Origin: Dirofilaria immitis
Lineage: Eukaryota; Nematoda; Chromadorea; Rhabditida; Onchocercidae
Length of the DNA: 64,000 nt
Assembly: GCA_024305405.1 (NCBI GenBank)
Contig: JAKNDB010000066.1
Coordinates: 496,001-560,000 of the forward strand
Direction of reading: 5' to 3'
Position numbers and translations under genes: made by a program. Shown here in pieces: positions 28,322 through 39,200 of the stretch (its first letter is position 1; each line of letters starts with the position of its first letter). Under the pieces are notes generated by a model, which was not told where the DNA came from, searched no databases, and worked only from the letters and a program-made list of their open reading frames with translations.

Positions 28322-28690
28322 TTATGATCGATAATAATATATGATCGACAATAGTATATGATCGATAAAGAATATATAATCGATAAGGAATATATGATCG
28401 ATAAAGAATATATGATCGATAATAATATATGATCGATAAAGAATATATAATCGATAAGGAATATATGATCGATAAGAATATATGATCGATAAGGAATATA
28501 TGATCGATAAAGAATATATGATCGATAAAGAATATATGATCGATAAGAATATATGATCGATAAGGAATATATGATCGATAAAGAATATATGATCGATAAG
28601 GAATATATGATCGATAAAGAATATATGATCGATAAGGAATATATGATCGATAAAGAATATATGATCAATAAGAATATATGATCGATCTAA
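28322..28690. repeat. 18-bp satellite with an ATCGAT palindrome in every unit
   Basis: About 20 copies of ATATGATCGATAAAGAAT or its AAGGAAT variant occur with an 18-base period and occasional 16-17-base units. Every unit keeps TGATCGAT, which holds GATC and the palindrome ATCGAT. Because 18 is divisible by three, long repetitive minus-strand ORFs (123 and 138 codons) run through it. These are artefacts of the period. Confidence 0.9.
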
Positions 28691-28913
28691 CATAATACAT
28701 TTTTCAAAATTCCAAATTAATTATTTGCAGAAATAATCAATTTAATATAAGCAAAATACACGGAACGATTCGTTTATGATAATATGTTTTAAAAATTATT
28801 TATTAAAATTTTAAATTAATATGTATAAGTTAAATTTAAATTTCTGAAACAAATTCTGTAAAGTTTTTGTTTTACCAATTAAAAAGAAATATCTTAGAAA
28901 TATATTATCCATT

Positions 28914-29562
28914 CAGCTTAACAGTGCAAACATATTTTGAAATAACAAATAGATCTTCCATAGCAGAAATATTTTTCTTGCTATCATCATTTATCATATC
29001 GTCTGTTATACTCAACCATATCACTACTAGTAATCGAAATTGCCATCGAAATAAATTGCACAAAATGAATTAGATAAAAGTTTTCGAATTAATAATAACT
29101 AATATTTTTGATTCGATAGCTATGATTTTAATTAAATATTTTGAAATCATAATGCTTAAATTTCAAGCTTATATTGGTATTTGATAATGATTGAATATCT
29201 TATCTATCAGATCTATTAGTATATTTTTAAATTTGAATTTTTAAATTTCTAATAATTAAAAAATAAAAATATTCCCTATTAAAGTTTATTAACTGCAGGA
29301 AATAATTAGGATTATAGCTATAATATCTGATTACATTATAATAACATTATAATAACAGTTATGATAGGACATTGAGTAGATTACAGTTAGAATCGTAATT
29401 ACAATATTTCATCATTATTTCGATGATAATTTCGATTACTAATGATATGGTTGAGTATATCAGATGATATGATAAATGATTATAGCAAGAAAAAATATTT
29501 CTGCTATGGAAGGACGGCTTAATTCTATTTATTATTTCAGATATGTTTGCATTGTTAAGCTG
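28914..29562. repeat. Long imperfect inverted repeat (about 140-base arms)
   Basis: The left arm 28914-29054 is matched by the reverse complement of 29415-29562. Shared words include CATAGCAGAAATATTTTT and CAGCTTAACA, with scattered substitutions and a few extra bases in the right arm. The loop of about 360 bases is AT-rich. Both arms contain short ORFs that mirror each other, so neither is a gene. It may be a fold-back element or an inverted local duplication. Confidence 0.75.
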
Positions 29563-30522
29563 CATGCATAATATATTTGCATTCTTAAATTGCATGCATA
29601 CTATGCATGCAATCATATCTTAATTCTTCTCATAAAAGCATAAATTACAAAAATTAATTAATTAAGCATAAAATATTTACAATTTCTGCCTTGCCATGTA
29701 ATTTGATAAATTTTATGATTATTACAATATCAATGGATATTATCATTCTAATCATTTAGATCTTAATTGATTAATCAAATAATGAAAATGAATAATTCAT
29801 CTATGAAATGATAATTATTATTTCAACATTTTTATTCTAATATTTTTTCTTCTGTTTACTTTTTATCATTTTATGAATGATAAAAAAAAAAAAGGCTAAA
29901 TAATAAACATTCTAATAAATTTATAAATAACAGAATTTTTATGATGCAATTATTTTGGTAAAAAAAAAAAAAAAGAAAGCAAAAATAAATTAAAAATTAT
30001 AAATGCAAGCAAAACATTCACTTTCTCATTTCATCAAATCCGATTTTGAGAAAAGGGAAGAAGAAAAAAAAAAGGATAGATAAAATTAGAAATAATCTGA
30101 GGAAAAGAAAAGAAGGAAGGATAGTTGTATTTTCTGAAACATTGCGATACTATCATTCTTGAAGTCAATTCTCGACTTTATTCACTTATTCATATAATAT
30201 TTATTATTGCCATAAAAAATAGCAAAATATTTTTAGCATTTTTAAAATGTATTTCGAATTTTAAATTAAAAAATATAAAAGTTCAAAAGTTCAATACTTC
30301 TATGAATATATTAATTAATTGCTAAAAAATAAAATTGAGAATTGATTTTGTGAGAGAATAAAATTAGCTTTGAAAAGAAAGCAATAAAAAAAAATTTGCA
30401 AAACAAAAAAGTAATAAAAAAAAAAAGAAAAAATGATAAAATTATAATATCATTTATATTTCATATTCATAGATATGATTTTAATCGATAGATGAGTAAT
30501 AAATATATTTTAAAAGATCGAT

Positions 30523-30558
30523 ATAAATCATCATGATATTATCATCATGATGATTTAT
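30523..30558. repeat. Near-perfect palindrome
   Basis: ATAAATCATCATGAT is followed by a 6-base spacer and its exact reverse complement. It can form a cruciform or hairpin. No gene lies close by. Confidence 0.75.
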
Positions 30559-31533
30559 AATTTATTAATTTTAAATCATTTTTGCAAAATAAATTTAATT
30601 TCTATCCTTTATCAATTATATCAAAATGGAATAAGAAAAACTAATATGTCATTTCTTTTTTTTTTTTTAAAAAAAAAAAGATAATAAAAAGGAAGAAATA
30701 TTCGAGAGAAAAAAAAAAGGATTAGTAATTGAGAAATATAATTATTAATATGATAAATTCATATTCGGTTCGTTGATTTATTTTAAACTAATATCTATAT
30801 ACGTAGATGAATGAAATTTCCTTTTATTTTATTCTTTTATTATTGAAAAAAAGATGAAAAAAAAAAATATTACAAAATAATATATGAGCAAAAATTTTTA
30901 AATTTAATTTCCAATATCGATTATAAACTAATAAATTATGCCAATGACTTGTTGTTTAAGACTCAATATTTACTTTTCAAGTATTAATATAATTTATTTA
31001 AAATTAAACAATTTATTTCCTTTTTTTTTTTGTTTATTCTTCATAGATGAACTAACAATGATAGATATGATTAAATTTATAAATTATCAAAATTTTATAA
31101 GTAATCAATTTCCAATATCTGTAATAATTGATCACAAGAAGAACCGATGAAATTTGAAATTTCTTTTAAATATTTTTTTAATTTTTTAATATGAGAATTT
31201 CAAACAGGTAAGTAATACTTCAAAATAAGCAAATTATTGAATGGCAATTATCAACAATTTTTCTTTCTATTTTTTTTTCATTAAATACAAAATGAACAAA
31301 TTGAAAAAATGAATGAAAGAAAAAATAAATAAATAAATCGAAATGAAATTTGCATATCAATTTGATGAGGAAAAAGAGTCAAATGAATAAACTGACTACT
31401 AATAAGTTATCATAATTTATTCTCGAGAATATTCGAATTTTGATTTAAAAAAAAAAAACTATAAAAGAAAATATAATTTATTTTTGAGAATATTTGAATT
31501 TAAATTAAAAACTATTATGAAAGTTAGCATCAA

Positions 31534-31536
<3 letters not shown>

Positions 31537-31577
<41 letters not shown>

Positions 31578-31580
31578 ACA
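31537..31580. repeat. (CA)n microsatellite
   Basis: About 20 CA units pass into ACATACACACAT and then TA repeats up to about 31600. Confidence 0.9.
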
Positions 31581-32471
31581 TACATATATATATATGTATA
31601 ACTTTAAGTATATTTCAATCAATCTATTCCAATTTTTATTAAAAAAGAAAAAAGCGAAATAATTTGATATATCGAGAGGAAAAATGAAAGTTAATTAAGT
31701 TAAAATGGAATGTCAACAGAATTTATATAAATGTTTTAATCGCATTTTATCAGGCAAAAAGAAAAGATAAAATATGAAAATTTTAAATTCCAAAATTATT
31801 TTTCTTTAAAAAGAGGTCAAATATTTGTATGCTAATATTAAAGATTTTTTTAGCAATTCATTCACTACAAAAGATTTTATTTTAAAATGTAAATTTTTAT
31901 AACTTTTTATTGAATTTTTTTTTTGATAGCGAAAAAAATTTTAAAGGAACGATAACTGATTGATAAACATCTTTTGATGATATTGCGCAATAGAATAGTA
32001 GTAATATGTTGAACAGTTTTATGAAAAAAATGTATCATTTTGTTGTTCATCTTTTCATTCATATCTTATTATAGTTACAAAAGAAAATATAAATTTATCC
32101 GCATATGTACATCCAATAAATGTATTGATTAAATATTATAATGATCAATTACAGGTAAATTATAATTTGACATGTACAATAGATAATTTATAAATTATCA
32201 AATTTTGTAATATCATGTTTTACAACGGATAAAGAAGGCATTCAAACTATCAATATTCCTCTTTCAAAGCATAAGAATTCTTTTTTAGGCATCTTATATT
32301 GTATTGGAGCAAAAGGAATAATTGATATAATAAATGCAGACTAAATTTCAGATATGACAACCTAAGATACAAATTTTATAGAGGAGGGAAAAAAAATTTT
32401 AAATTAATCTGCATAATGCAAAAACATAGAGGTGTTTCTGGCCTCTAGAAACACCATCGCTATCAATATCA

Positions 32472-35400
32472 TCAATTAAGGCCAGCAACACCATCACTAT
32501 CAATATCACTTAAAAATTGCGCACATTCTTCACTACTCAATGTTGAGATCAAATCAACCGCTTGTTCTGCGAGACGTCGATTAGCGGCTTGCCGTAATCG
32601 TAGCATATAGTGCCGTATTTGATCCGAGTACTACGACTGAAATATGTTTCTAATTTTTCAATTGCGATATTTCGATCCAAAGAATTCGGCAATGTTTGTG
32701 ATGTAAACGTGCTCGCCAATAAGCCTATAATATTTGCATTAAGTTTTTTATAAAAACATTATGAAAAGAAACTTCGTAAGCTCATAAATCTGGATATCAT
32801 AGTTGTGTTATGTTAATACCTAAAGCAAAAAATTTTTAAGACCTTTCCAGACCTTGGGGATCAGTTTATGCAAAATATACAAAAATATGAAATGAAGATT
32901 TCAATTTCGCTTCATCACATAAATCTTAAAAAGTTTAAATATTTACTGATGAATCAAGAATGAAGACGGATAGAACGTAAATGTCTTCTTTTATAATACA
33001 TATAAAATGACAGATTCAATTATCAGATATTCCACATTGTAACTTTGAGATAAAAAGTTAAAAAATCGGATATTCCGTACCGTAGCTTTGAGATAAAAAT
33101 TAAAAAATATAAATGGGTCAGAAAGCTATATTCAACCTTTAAATAGTTTTAGTGACAGGACAATTAAATATGAGACATAAATAGAACGAGAAAAGAGCAA
33201 ATCATTGAAAAAAAAACAACAGAAATTTTGTCTCCATCATAAATCATATAATTCCATATTTATATGAAGAAATGGAAGAAAAACATGCCTGATTCTGAAT
33301 TGGAGCTGCTTGGAAAATGTAGTTCTTCGGTACTGATAATGGTAGTGCTAACACCATTTGGACTTCCCATTGCAGTAGGTGTTCCTGTTGGTGTTTCTGC
33401 TTCAATTTTCGCTTCCAAATCTTGCTTATCGTTAAGAGCAAAATCTGTGGCTGTTGAATTCAAAAAACTTGTTTCAAATAATCAGTATAGCTGCCAGATT
33501 CATCAGGGGATTCGAATTCCTGAATTGGAAAAGAAATTAAATTACTTCTATAAAAAGTTCTAATAGTTTAAAGATCATTTGTAAGTAATTTTACACATTT
33601 TTATGTAAGTAACAAATTGAACAAATCATGCAAAACGAATTCGTAATAAATTTTAAGTACTTGCAGGAATAAAAAAATATAATGAAACACACAAAAAAAA
33701 CTGACATAAGAGTTACTTTTGATATATGCCAACAATTATGCAAAAATAAAAAAGAAACAAGAGTACAATAAAAGGAAACGAAAAATTTACACTTTTTGGT
33801 ATTTTCAATCGTTCCTCGTCACCATTTGAAGTTTTCGAAATTTCTAGCAAGCGTTTAAGCTTATTCGGAGCTGCCGGACCAGCCGCTTGCTGATCTGAAA
33901 ACAAAATTAATGGATAATATAATAATGCCGTTAATAACAGCTATCCTGCAGTCTCATTTTTAACTAATTTATCAGCAAAAGCTTTTTGTAAAGTTTTCAA
34001 TCAACAAAATTTGAAAATAACTTAAGCATTATTGACTAAAAATATATAATGAGTGAACGTTGCTTTCTTCTAACTAACTGTTCACAGTTTATATCGAGCA
34101 TATCTATTTAATTACAGCTGTTCCTCTAGCAATAACTAATTATTTAATTTTGAAACCAATGGAATGAATAGAAAAGAAAGTCATGCTAATGATATCAATT
34201 CTTCTATTCTGAGATAATTTGATTAAAAAGAATAAGCGTTAAAAATTACCTAAAAATGAATATAAATCTGAAATTATATATAAATAAAATTTATTTACAA
34301 TGATTGAATTGTAAAAGCAAAAATCATTTTCATGGGATTGGCAGGATTATCCAATTCGTCAAATTCATATTTATGAAAAGGATGCGTTTTAGTTAAGCTT
34401 ATTAAAATTTAATCAATTATTTCAGATCTATTCAGTGAACCATAGATTACATATTTCTGTATAAGTTTTCATCAGAATAAAAATAAATGATTTTTGTTCT
34501 TTCAAATAAATAATGGATGAACTATCAAGGAGATATTTTGTTCAGCGAGAATATCGTAAAATTGATGAAAATTGTGGCATGCATACGAAAATTTTTGCGA
34601 AAAAAAAAGAAGAGAAATGAAAAGAAAAAAAGAGAAAATGAAAAAGGAAAAAAGTGGAAAATGGAAAAAAAGAGTAAATTAAAGCAAATTTACCCATTTT
34701 TTCAGCTTTCGACGAAACAACACCCTTTTGCGTCGCAAAAACCATTCCACACTTGGCATACTACCTTTCCATTGCCGTTCGCTACGCACATCGCTGATTA
34801 ACTTAGCAAGTCGAACGCATTGATCTTCACGATGAATACATTCACTAGAAAATAAATGATCAGAAGAATTATTTGAAAAAAAAGTGACTTCCTTTAAAAT
34901 AATTCTAGTCATACAATTTGTGCCAAAATGGGACTTAAAAATAATTTATCACTATTCGCTCATTTAAATATGATTTCATTTTTAAGAGTAAGTTTTTCTT
35001 GAATGTCCAAATTGTTCAATAAAAAAAAAAAGAAAAAAGTGTCCTTTTCAGTGCATTATTTGTTTTTGTGTGTCGAATATTGCCCTGAATCTTAAAATAT
35101 AACGAAAGAATCTTGCCCAGAGCAGTAAGAAAAATGATATGAACAAAATGGCAAAAAAATGAAAAAAAAATGAAGAAAAAAGTGGAATGCACAAAACTGT
35201 GAAAACAATAAAATGAACAAAATGAAAAAAAAGAAAAAAAAACGAATTAGAATTGAGAAAAAATAACATTAAGAACAGTCTAAATTCATTCTTTGATATT
35301 TTGAAAAAGTCGAAATATTATTATTTATAACTAACCGAAAAATTTCTGATAAACGTTGTGCTTCATTTCGATATATAAAATTAGCTCGAGCAATTCGTTG

Positions 35401-36375
35401 TCGATGTCGGGCTGCTTCCGATAAACGTTTGACTAAATCGATAACAATTCGTTGATCAGTTCGAAGTTCGTTGGGAATTAACGATATAAAATCAAGCTGT
35501 GTGATGTGTTCTGGTATAGATTCCGTAATATGTAACGAATTAACAGCTTTTCGACGATACATATCGTTTAATTTTCCACGTGAATTATATACTTCACCAA
35601 ATACTTTACTTATTGCAGCTAAAAAAAAACAAAAAAAAATGCGTAATTTTAAAATAATTGAAATGAAAGGAATATTAGCAAAATTTTAATTCGATTTCCA
35701 ATATAAAAATGATCAATGAGATAAACCGAATTATGATGTAATGAGCATAAAATAATAATAATTTAATAAATAAACTTTTGATATATAAAATGTAAATAGA
35801 ATTACAACTTTATAAATTTACTTGATGATGAATAAAAATAAAACATACGATTAATACGACGTTGTCGTACTACTGCTATTCTTTGAGATGACATTTTTGA
35901 TTTTAATAAAACATCTAAAATTTCAACAATCATTTAGCAACATGATAATATGATAAGAAAAAGAGATAAAGTGTAATTATATTTTTATTACACTAACACA
36001 AAGTGTAATTATATTTTTATTACACTAACACATATTTATTAATTCTTAAAAACATCTATTACTCAATGAATTTAGTAATAGTAAAAATAAAAATTTGCGT
36101 TAAAAAAAAAAAAAAAAAACTAAATGATAAAAACGATGATAAAATTATATTATTAATTTATATTAAAGAATATAATTCATTTAAAATTGTATATTTTATT
36201 ATAAAATTATTAAATTAAAACTTTTTTATGAAAAAGAAATATTTAAAATTTTAGGAAAGTTTTTTTAAAAAAAAAAGAAAAATTCAATAATTTAATAAAT
36301 ATAAAATAAACCTGCAATATCATCCACTGCTCCATCCATTAATGACATATCTGGACTGTTATCTTTTTCGGCCAT
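32472..36375 (-). CDS. Unrecognised seven-exon gene, about 384 residues, with a probable GC-AG intron
   Basis: Exons (minus) are 36375-36312, 35914-35849, 35618-35336, 34844-34694, 33894-33791, 33519-33289 and 32724-32472. Phases join throughout if one base is missing from A5 34737-34741, one from A6 33462-33467 and one near 32610. The start MAEKDNSPDMSL is acidic. Exons 2-4 encode a basic helical region rich in Arg, Leu and Glu (RIAVVRQRRIN, VKRLSEAARHRQRIARANF), probably coiled coil. The middle is Ser/Thr/Pro-rich and likely disordered (TPTGTPTAMGSPNGV). The C-terminus is helical again (RLRQAANRRLAEQAVDLIS) and ends SDIDSDGVAGLN. There is no signal peptide or membrane span, so it is probably intracellular. 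The last intron appears to use a GC donor (CAG|GCATGT). I do not recognise the family. A scaffold or nuclear complex subunit is only a guess from composition. Confidence 0.75.
35965..36032. repeat. Tandem pair of hairpin-forming units in an intron
   Basis: The unit AGTGTAATTATATTTTTATT plus ACACTAACACA is repeated twice. In each copy AGTGTAAT pairs with ATTACACT. It lies in the first intron of the unnamed minus-strand gene. Confidence 0.75.
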
Positions 36376-36550
36376 AAATAAAAATTCACTCTCTATAATA
36401 TTACTTATATTTTTCATACAACTTTTTTTTATTTTTGGATGATGACGTAAGCTTGTGATTATAAATCGACTAATGCAATATTTCATTTCATTTCATTTTT
36501 TTTTAAATAAATTATTTTGCTAAATAATCATCATATCAGCATATATATAT

Positions 36551-36635
36551 GAGACCATGGTGGGTTTGTAGGGGCTTGCTCCTCACCTACCGCGGGTCGA
36601 CCCGGTATTGCACCTACCTCCAGGAACGGCCCATC
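36551..36635 (+). pseudogene. 5'-truncated U2 snRNA fragment
   Basis: A GC-rich island of about 85 bases sits in very AT-rich DNA. It contains GGGGCTTGCTCC, GTCGACCCGGTATTGCA and CCTCCAGGAACGG in this order. These match the 3' half (stem-loops III and IV) of U2 snRNA, whose human sequence there has GGAGCUUGCUCC, AUCGACCUGGUAUUGCA and ACCUCCAGGAACGG. The 5' half, with the branch-site-pairing region and the Sm site, is absent and is replaced by TA-rich sequence. It cannot work as U2 and is probably a retrotransposed or otherwise copied fragment. The minus-strand ORF across it is not a gene. Confidence 0.8.
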
Positions 36636-37069
36636 ATCTTTCGGGATGAAAAATAATGATATATATATATATATGTATAATAATAGAATATATTTATCAA
36701 TAATTTTTCCATTGCTTCCATTCATTTCATATTTATAAATGAAAAAAAAAATGAATAAATTATAATTTTATAAATGAATGAATTTTCTTTCAAATATTTT
36801 TATCCAAAATATTTCAATCAAATAATATAAGAAATGTTTTGAGAACAAAAAAAAAAGAAAAATTAATTAATTAATTAGAAATGAATAAAATTGATTAATA
36901 CTAATTAATAGTATTCAAATATCTTATTTCAAAAGCAAAATTTTAAATATTAATCCCTAAAATTACACGATTTATTATCGCATTCTATAACAACTTTACT
37001 AATACTATAATATGAATAACAAATTAAATTTGCGATTGAATTTGAATTCGAAATTAATAATAATAATAA

Positions 37070-37565
37070 CAACAACAGAAGGAGGAGGAAGAGGAGGGGA
37101 AGAGGAAGAGATGGGAATTAAATTTAAATTCGAAATTACTCAATAATAATAATAACAATATTAAAAGGAGGAGGAAAAAGGAGGAAGAGGAGGAAAGGGA
37201 GGAGAAAAAGAAGGAAATGTAGGATGAAGAGGAAGAAGAGGTAGGAATTAAATTTAAATTCGAAATTACTCAATAATAATAACAGTATTAAAAGGAGGAG
37301 GAAAAGGAGGAGGAAGAGAAGGAAAAAGGAGAAGGAACAGAAGGAAAATGAGGATGAAGAGAAGGAAAAGGAGAAGGAATAGAAGGAGGAAGAGGTGGGA
37401 ATTGAATTTAAATTCGAAATTACTCAATAATAATAATAACAATATTAAAAGGAGGAGGAAAAGGAGGTGGAAGAGGAGGAAAGGGAGGAGGAAGAGGAGG
37501 AAAGGGGGAGAAAGAGGAGGAGGAAAAGGAGGAAAAGGAGGAGGAGGAGGAAATGTGGAGGAAAA
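37070..37565. repeat. GGA-rich polypurine minisatellite
   Basis: Purine-only blocks (GGAGGA, GAGGAAGAGG, AAAAGGAGG) alternate with copies of AATTTAAATTCGAAATTAC and a short AATAATAATAACAATATTA stretch, in irregular higher-order units of roughly 130 bases. The asymmetric purine strand could form triplex or G-rich structures. Long ORFs on both strands (Arg/Lys-rich on plus, Pro/Leu/Phe-rich on minus) result from the composition. Confidence 0.85.
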
Positions 37566-37769
37566 TGAAGCATTACAGGTTAATAGGAGAGGACGGGAAG
37601 GAATAGCAACAGCAACAGATGTGTTGTTGTGTTGTGGTTCCAACCATCCATCCACCTACCCAATCTCTTCATGTCTGCGGTACTAATATGAGGTGCCTCA
37701 TTCTACCTCTCTCTCTTCATCCTATCATTTCTCGTCCTCTCATCTATCATTAGGGTACCAATCGATTGG

Positions 37770-38180
37770 TACATATGTATATGTATGTATGTATGTGTAT
37801 GTGTGTGTGTGCACACGTCTGTGTATGGTATATGTATGTGTGTGTATATATGTGTGTGTGTGTGTGCGTATACATATTTGTTCGGTAATCTACGGTGTAT
37901 ACTATTACCAGTGACACCAATTGGTATATGTATGTCTATTTCTCTACCTCTTACATCTGCATGTATATACATTTCATTTCCTCATCTATGCGGTAGTTCA
38001 TGGTGTATATCTACCTACCTTTCATTATTAATTATACCAACCAATATATCTCTATACTTCTCTTGCTATGGTAATATACATATCTTTGTTTGTTCGGATC
38101 AACGGTATATACTATTACCAATAATACCGATTGGTATATATATATGTCTGTTTCTCTATCAAATTGTACGTATGTCTGTC
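37770..38180. repeat. GT/TA-rich block with recurring ATTGGTATAT motif
   Basis: A TATGTGTG microsatellite at 37770-37870 is followed by two related segments near 37895-37950 and 38100-38160. Each has GGTATACTATTACCA or GGTATATACTATTACCA, then ACCAATTGGTATAT or ACCGATTGGTATAT, then a TCTCTA-rich tail. The ORFs here (73-149 codons) are Tyr/Val/Ile/Cys-rich readings of the repeat. Confidence 0.65.
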
Positions 38181-38539
38181 GGTAGTTTTTGTGTTTATTT
38201 CTATACCGTGGTATCCCATGTATATGTCCTATAATGGTACTCAATGCACCTATCGATTTATCCTATAATCTATCTTTCTATCTGTCTGTCTTTTGGTAGC
38301 TGCAGTAATGATGGTGCATAAGGTATTATCATATTGATATTTCCTATAATGTACCTATGTGGACCATATCGATGTATTCTACAACATATCCCATATCTTA
38401 TCGATCAGTATATTCTATGCACCATGTACCATAGAGGTACCATTGTTACGAGAATATGAATGAATAAATAAACAGTATAACACAGAGGATGCGGAGTGAA
38501 ATTATTTCAACAATATGATGATGCCAAGACATATCATAA

Positions 38540-38832
38540 AGAGTACCAAAACCATAAAATTTTGACCAAAAGCCATAGCCATAAGATTTTGATCATGAAC
38601 CATAGCCATAAGATTTTGATGAAGAAATGAGCCAAAGTTTATAGGATTTTGATCAAGAGCGAAAGCCATAAAATTTTAATCAAGGAAAAAGCCAGAATCA
38701 TAAAATTTTGATGAAGAAACGAACTGAAATTATAAAATTTTAATGGAAAAAAAAGCCAGAGCCATAAAATTATAATGATAGAGAAAAGAGCCAAAAATGG
38801 ATAGAGAATGCTATTAACAATTATATTGGCCA

Positions 38833-38870
<38 letters not shown>

Positions 38871-38875
38871 TCAAT
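38540..38875. repeat. Degenerate CATAAGATTTTGAT repeat and an (AAT)n run
   Basis: About seven copies of a unit of about 36 bases resembling GAGCCATAAAATTTTGATCA follow each other from 38540 to 38790. An AAT trinucleotide run lies at about 38834-38870. Confidence 0.75.
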
Positions 38876-39173
38876 AATAACAGGAAGATAATTAACTGGT
38901 CAAAATAATATATATTGACCAGCCAGAAGTGCTCCATCCATTTATAGCTATAATTAATTAATTGTATTAAAAGAAATGATATAATAAATTAAAATTGGAA
39001 TTATTTAATTTATATTTTTGATTTAAAAACAAAATTGCCAAATGTAAAAATAGAAAAAAGGCAAAAAAATTTGAATTTAAAAATTTAAATACTTATATAA
39101 TTATTTTATTGTAATAATTATTATTTTATTTTTTAATTATGTATTTAAATTAATAACGTACGGTTGCTTATAT

Positions 39174-39200
39174 TTTTAGTGGTTTTATTTCCGTTCAAAT
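39174..39200 (+). promoter_or_regulatory. Probable spliced-leader acceptor and 5' leader of the MSP-domain gene
   Basis: TTTTTAG ending at 39179 lies 21 bases before the ATG at 39201. The reading frame is closed directly upstream by that TAG, so a trans-spliced start is the simplest reading. Confidence 0.45.

Larger units (their letters stand above)
22049..32470. other. Long AT-rich spacer
   Basis: No exon with homology or splice support was found in about 10 kb. The stretch has many poly-A and poly-T runs, TA and GA microsatellites, a 14-base-arm hairpin at 23651-23682, an AATTAATTATGAATG-like simple repeat at 27265-27400, a satellite at 28322-28690, a long inverted repeat at 28914-29562, a palindrome at 30523-30558 and a CA microsatellite at 31537-31580. 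The short ORFs are Ile/Asn/Lys-rich and look random. Confidence 0.55.
36376..39173. other. Repeat-rich spacer
   Basis: The stretch between the unnamed gene and the MSP-domain gene has no supported exon. It holds the U2 snRNA fragment, the polypurine minisatellite, a GT-rich repeat block and a degenerate GATTTTGAT-type repeat, which are listed separately. From about 38880 to 39170 only AT-rich sequence is seen. Confidence 0.6.

Noticed and set aside
28322..28690. Possible CRISPR-like array
   Set aside because: Units are contiguous with no unique spacers, and the context is a eukaryotic genome.
28252..28693. Long minus-strand ORFs of 123 and 138 codons with IYSLSI repeats
   Set aside because: They are readings of an 18-base satellite. 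The period is a multiple of three, so several frames stay open, and no splice or signal evidence exists.
34517..34801. Lys-rich plus-strand ORF of 94 codons
   Set aside because: It is mostly poly-A/GA sequence and overlaps a real minus-strand exon of the unnamed gene.
36531..36725. Minus-strand 64-codon ORF across the GC-rich island
   Set aside because: The island is a U2 snRNA fragment on the plus strand.
37266..37686. Arg/Lys-rich plus ORF and Pro/Leu-rich minus ORF
   Set aside because: Both come from the GGA polypurine minisatellite and carry no domain.
37693..38244. Tyr/Cys/Val-rich ORFs on both strands
   Set aside because: The block is GT/TA microsatellite and repeat sequence, and the residue composition follows from it.
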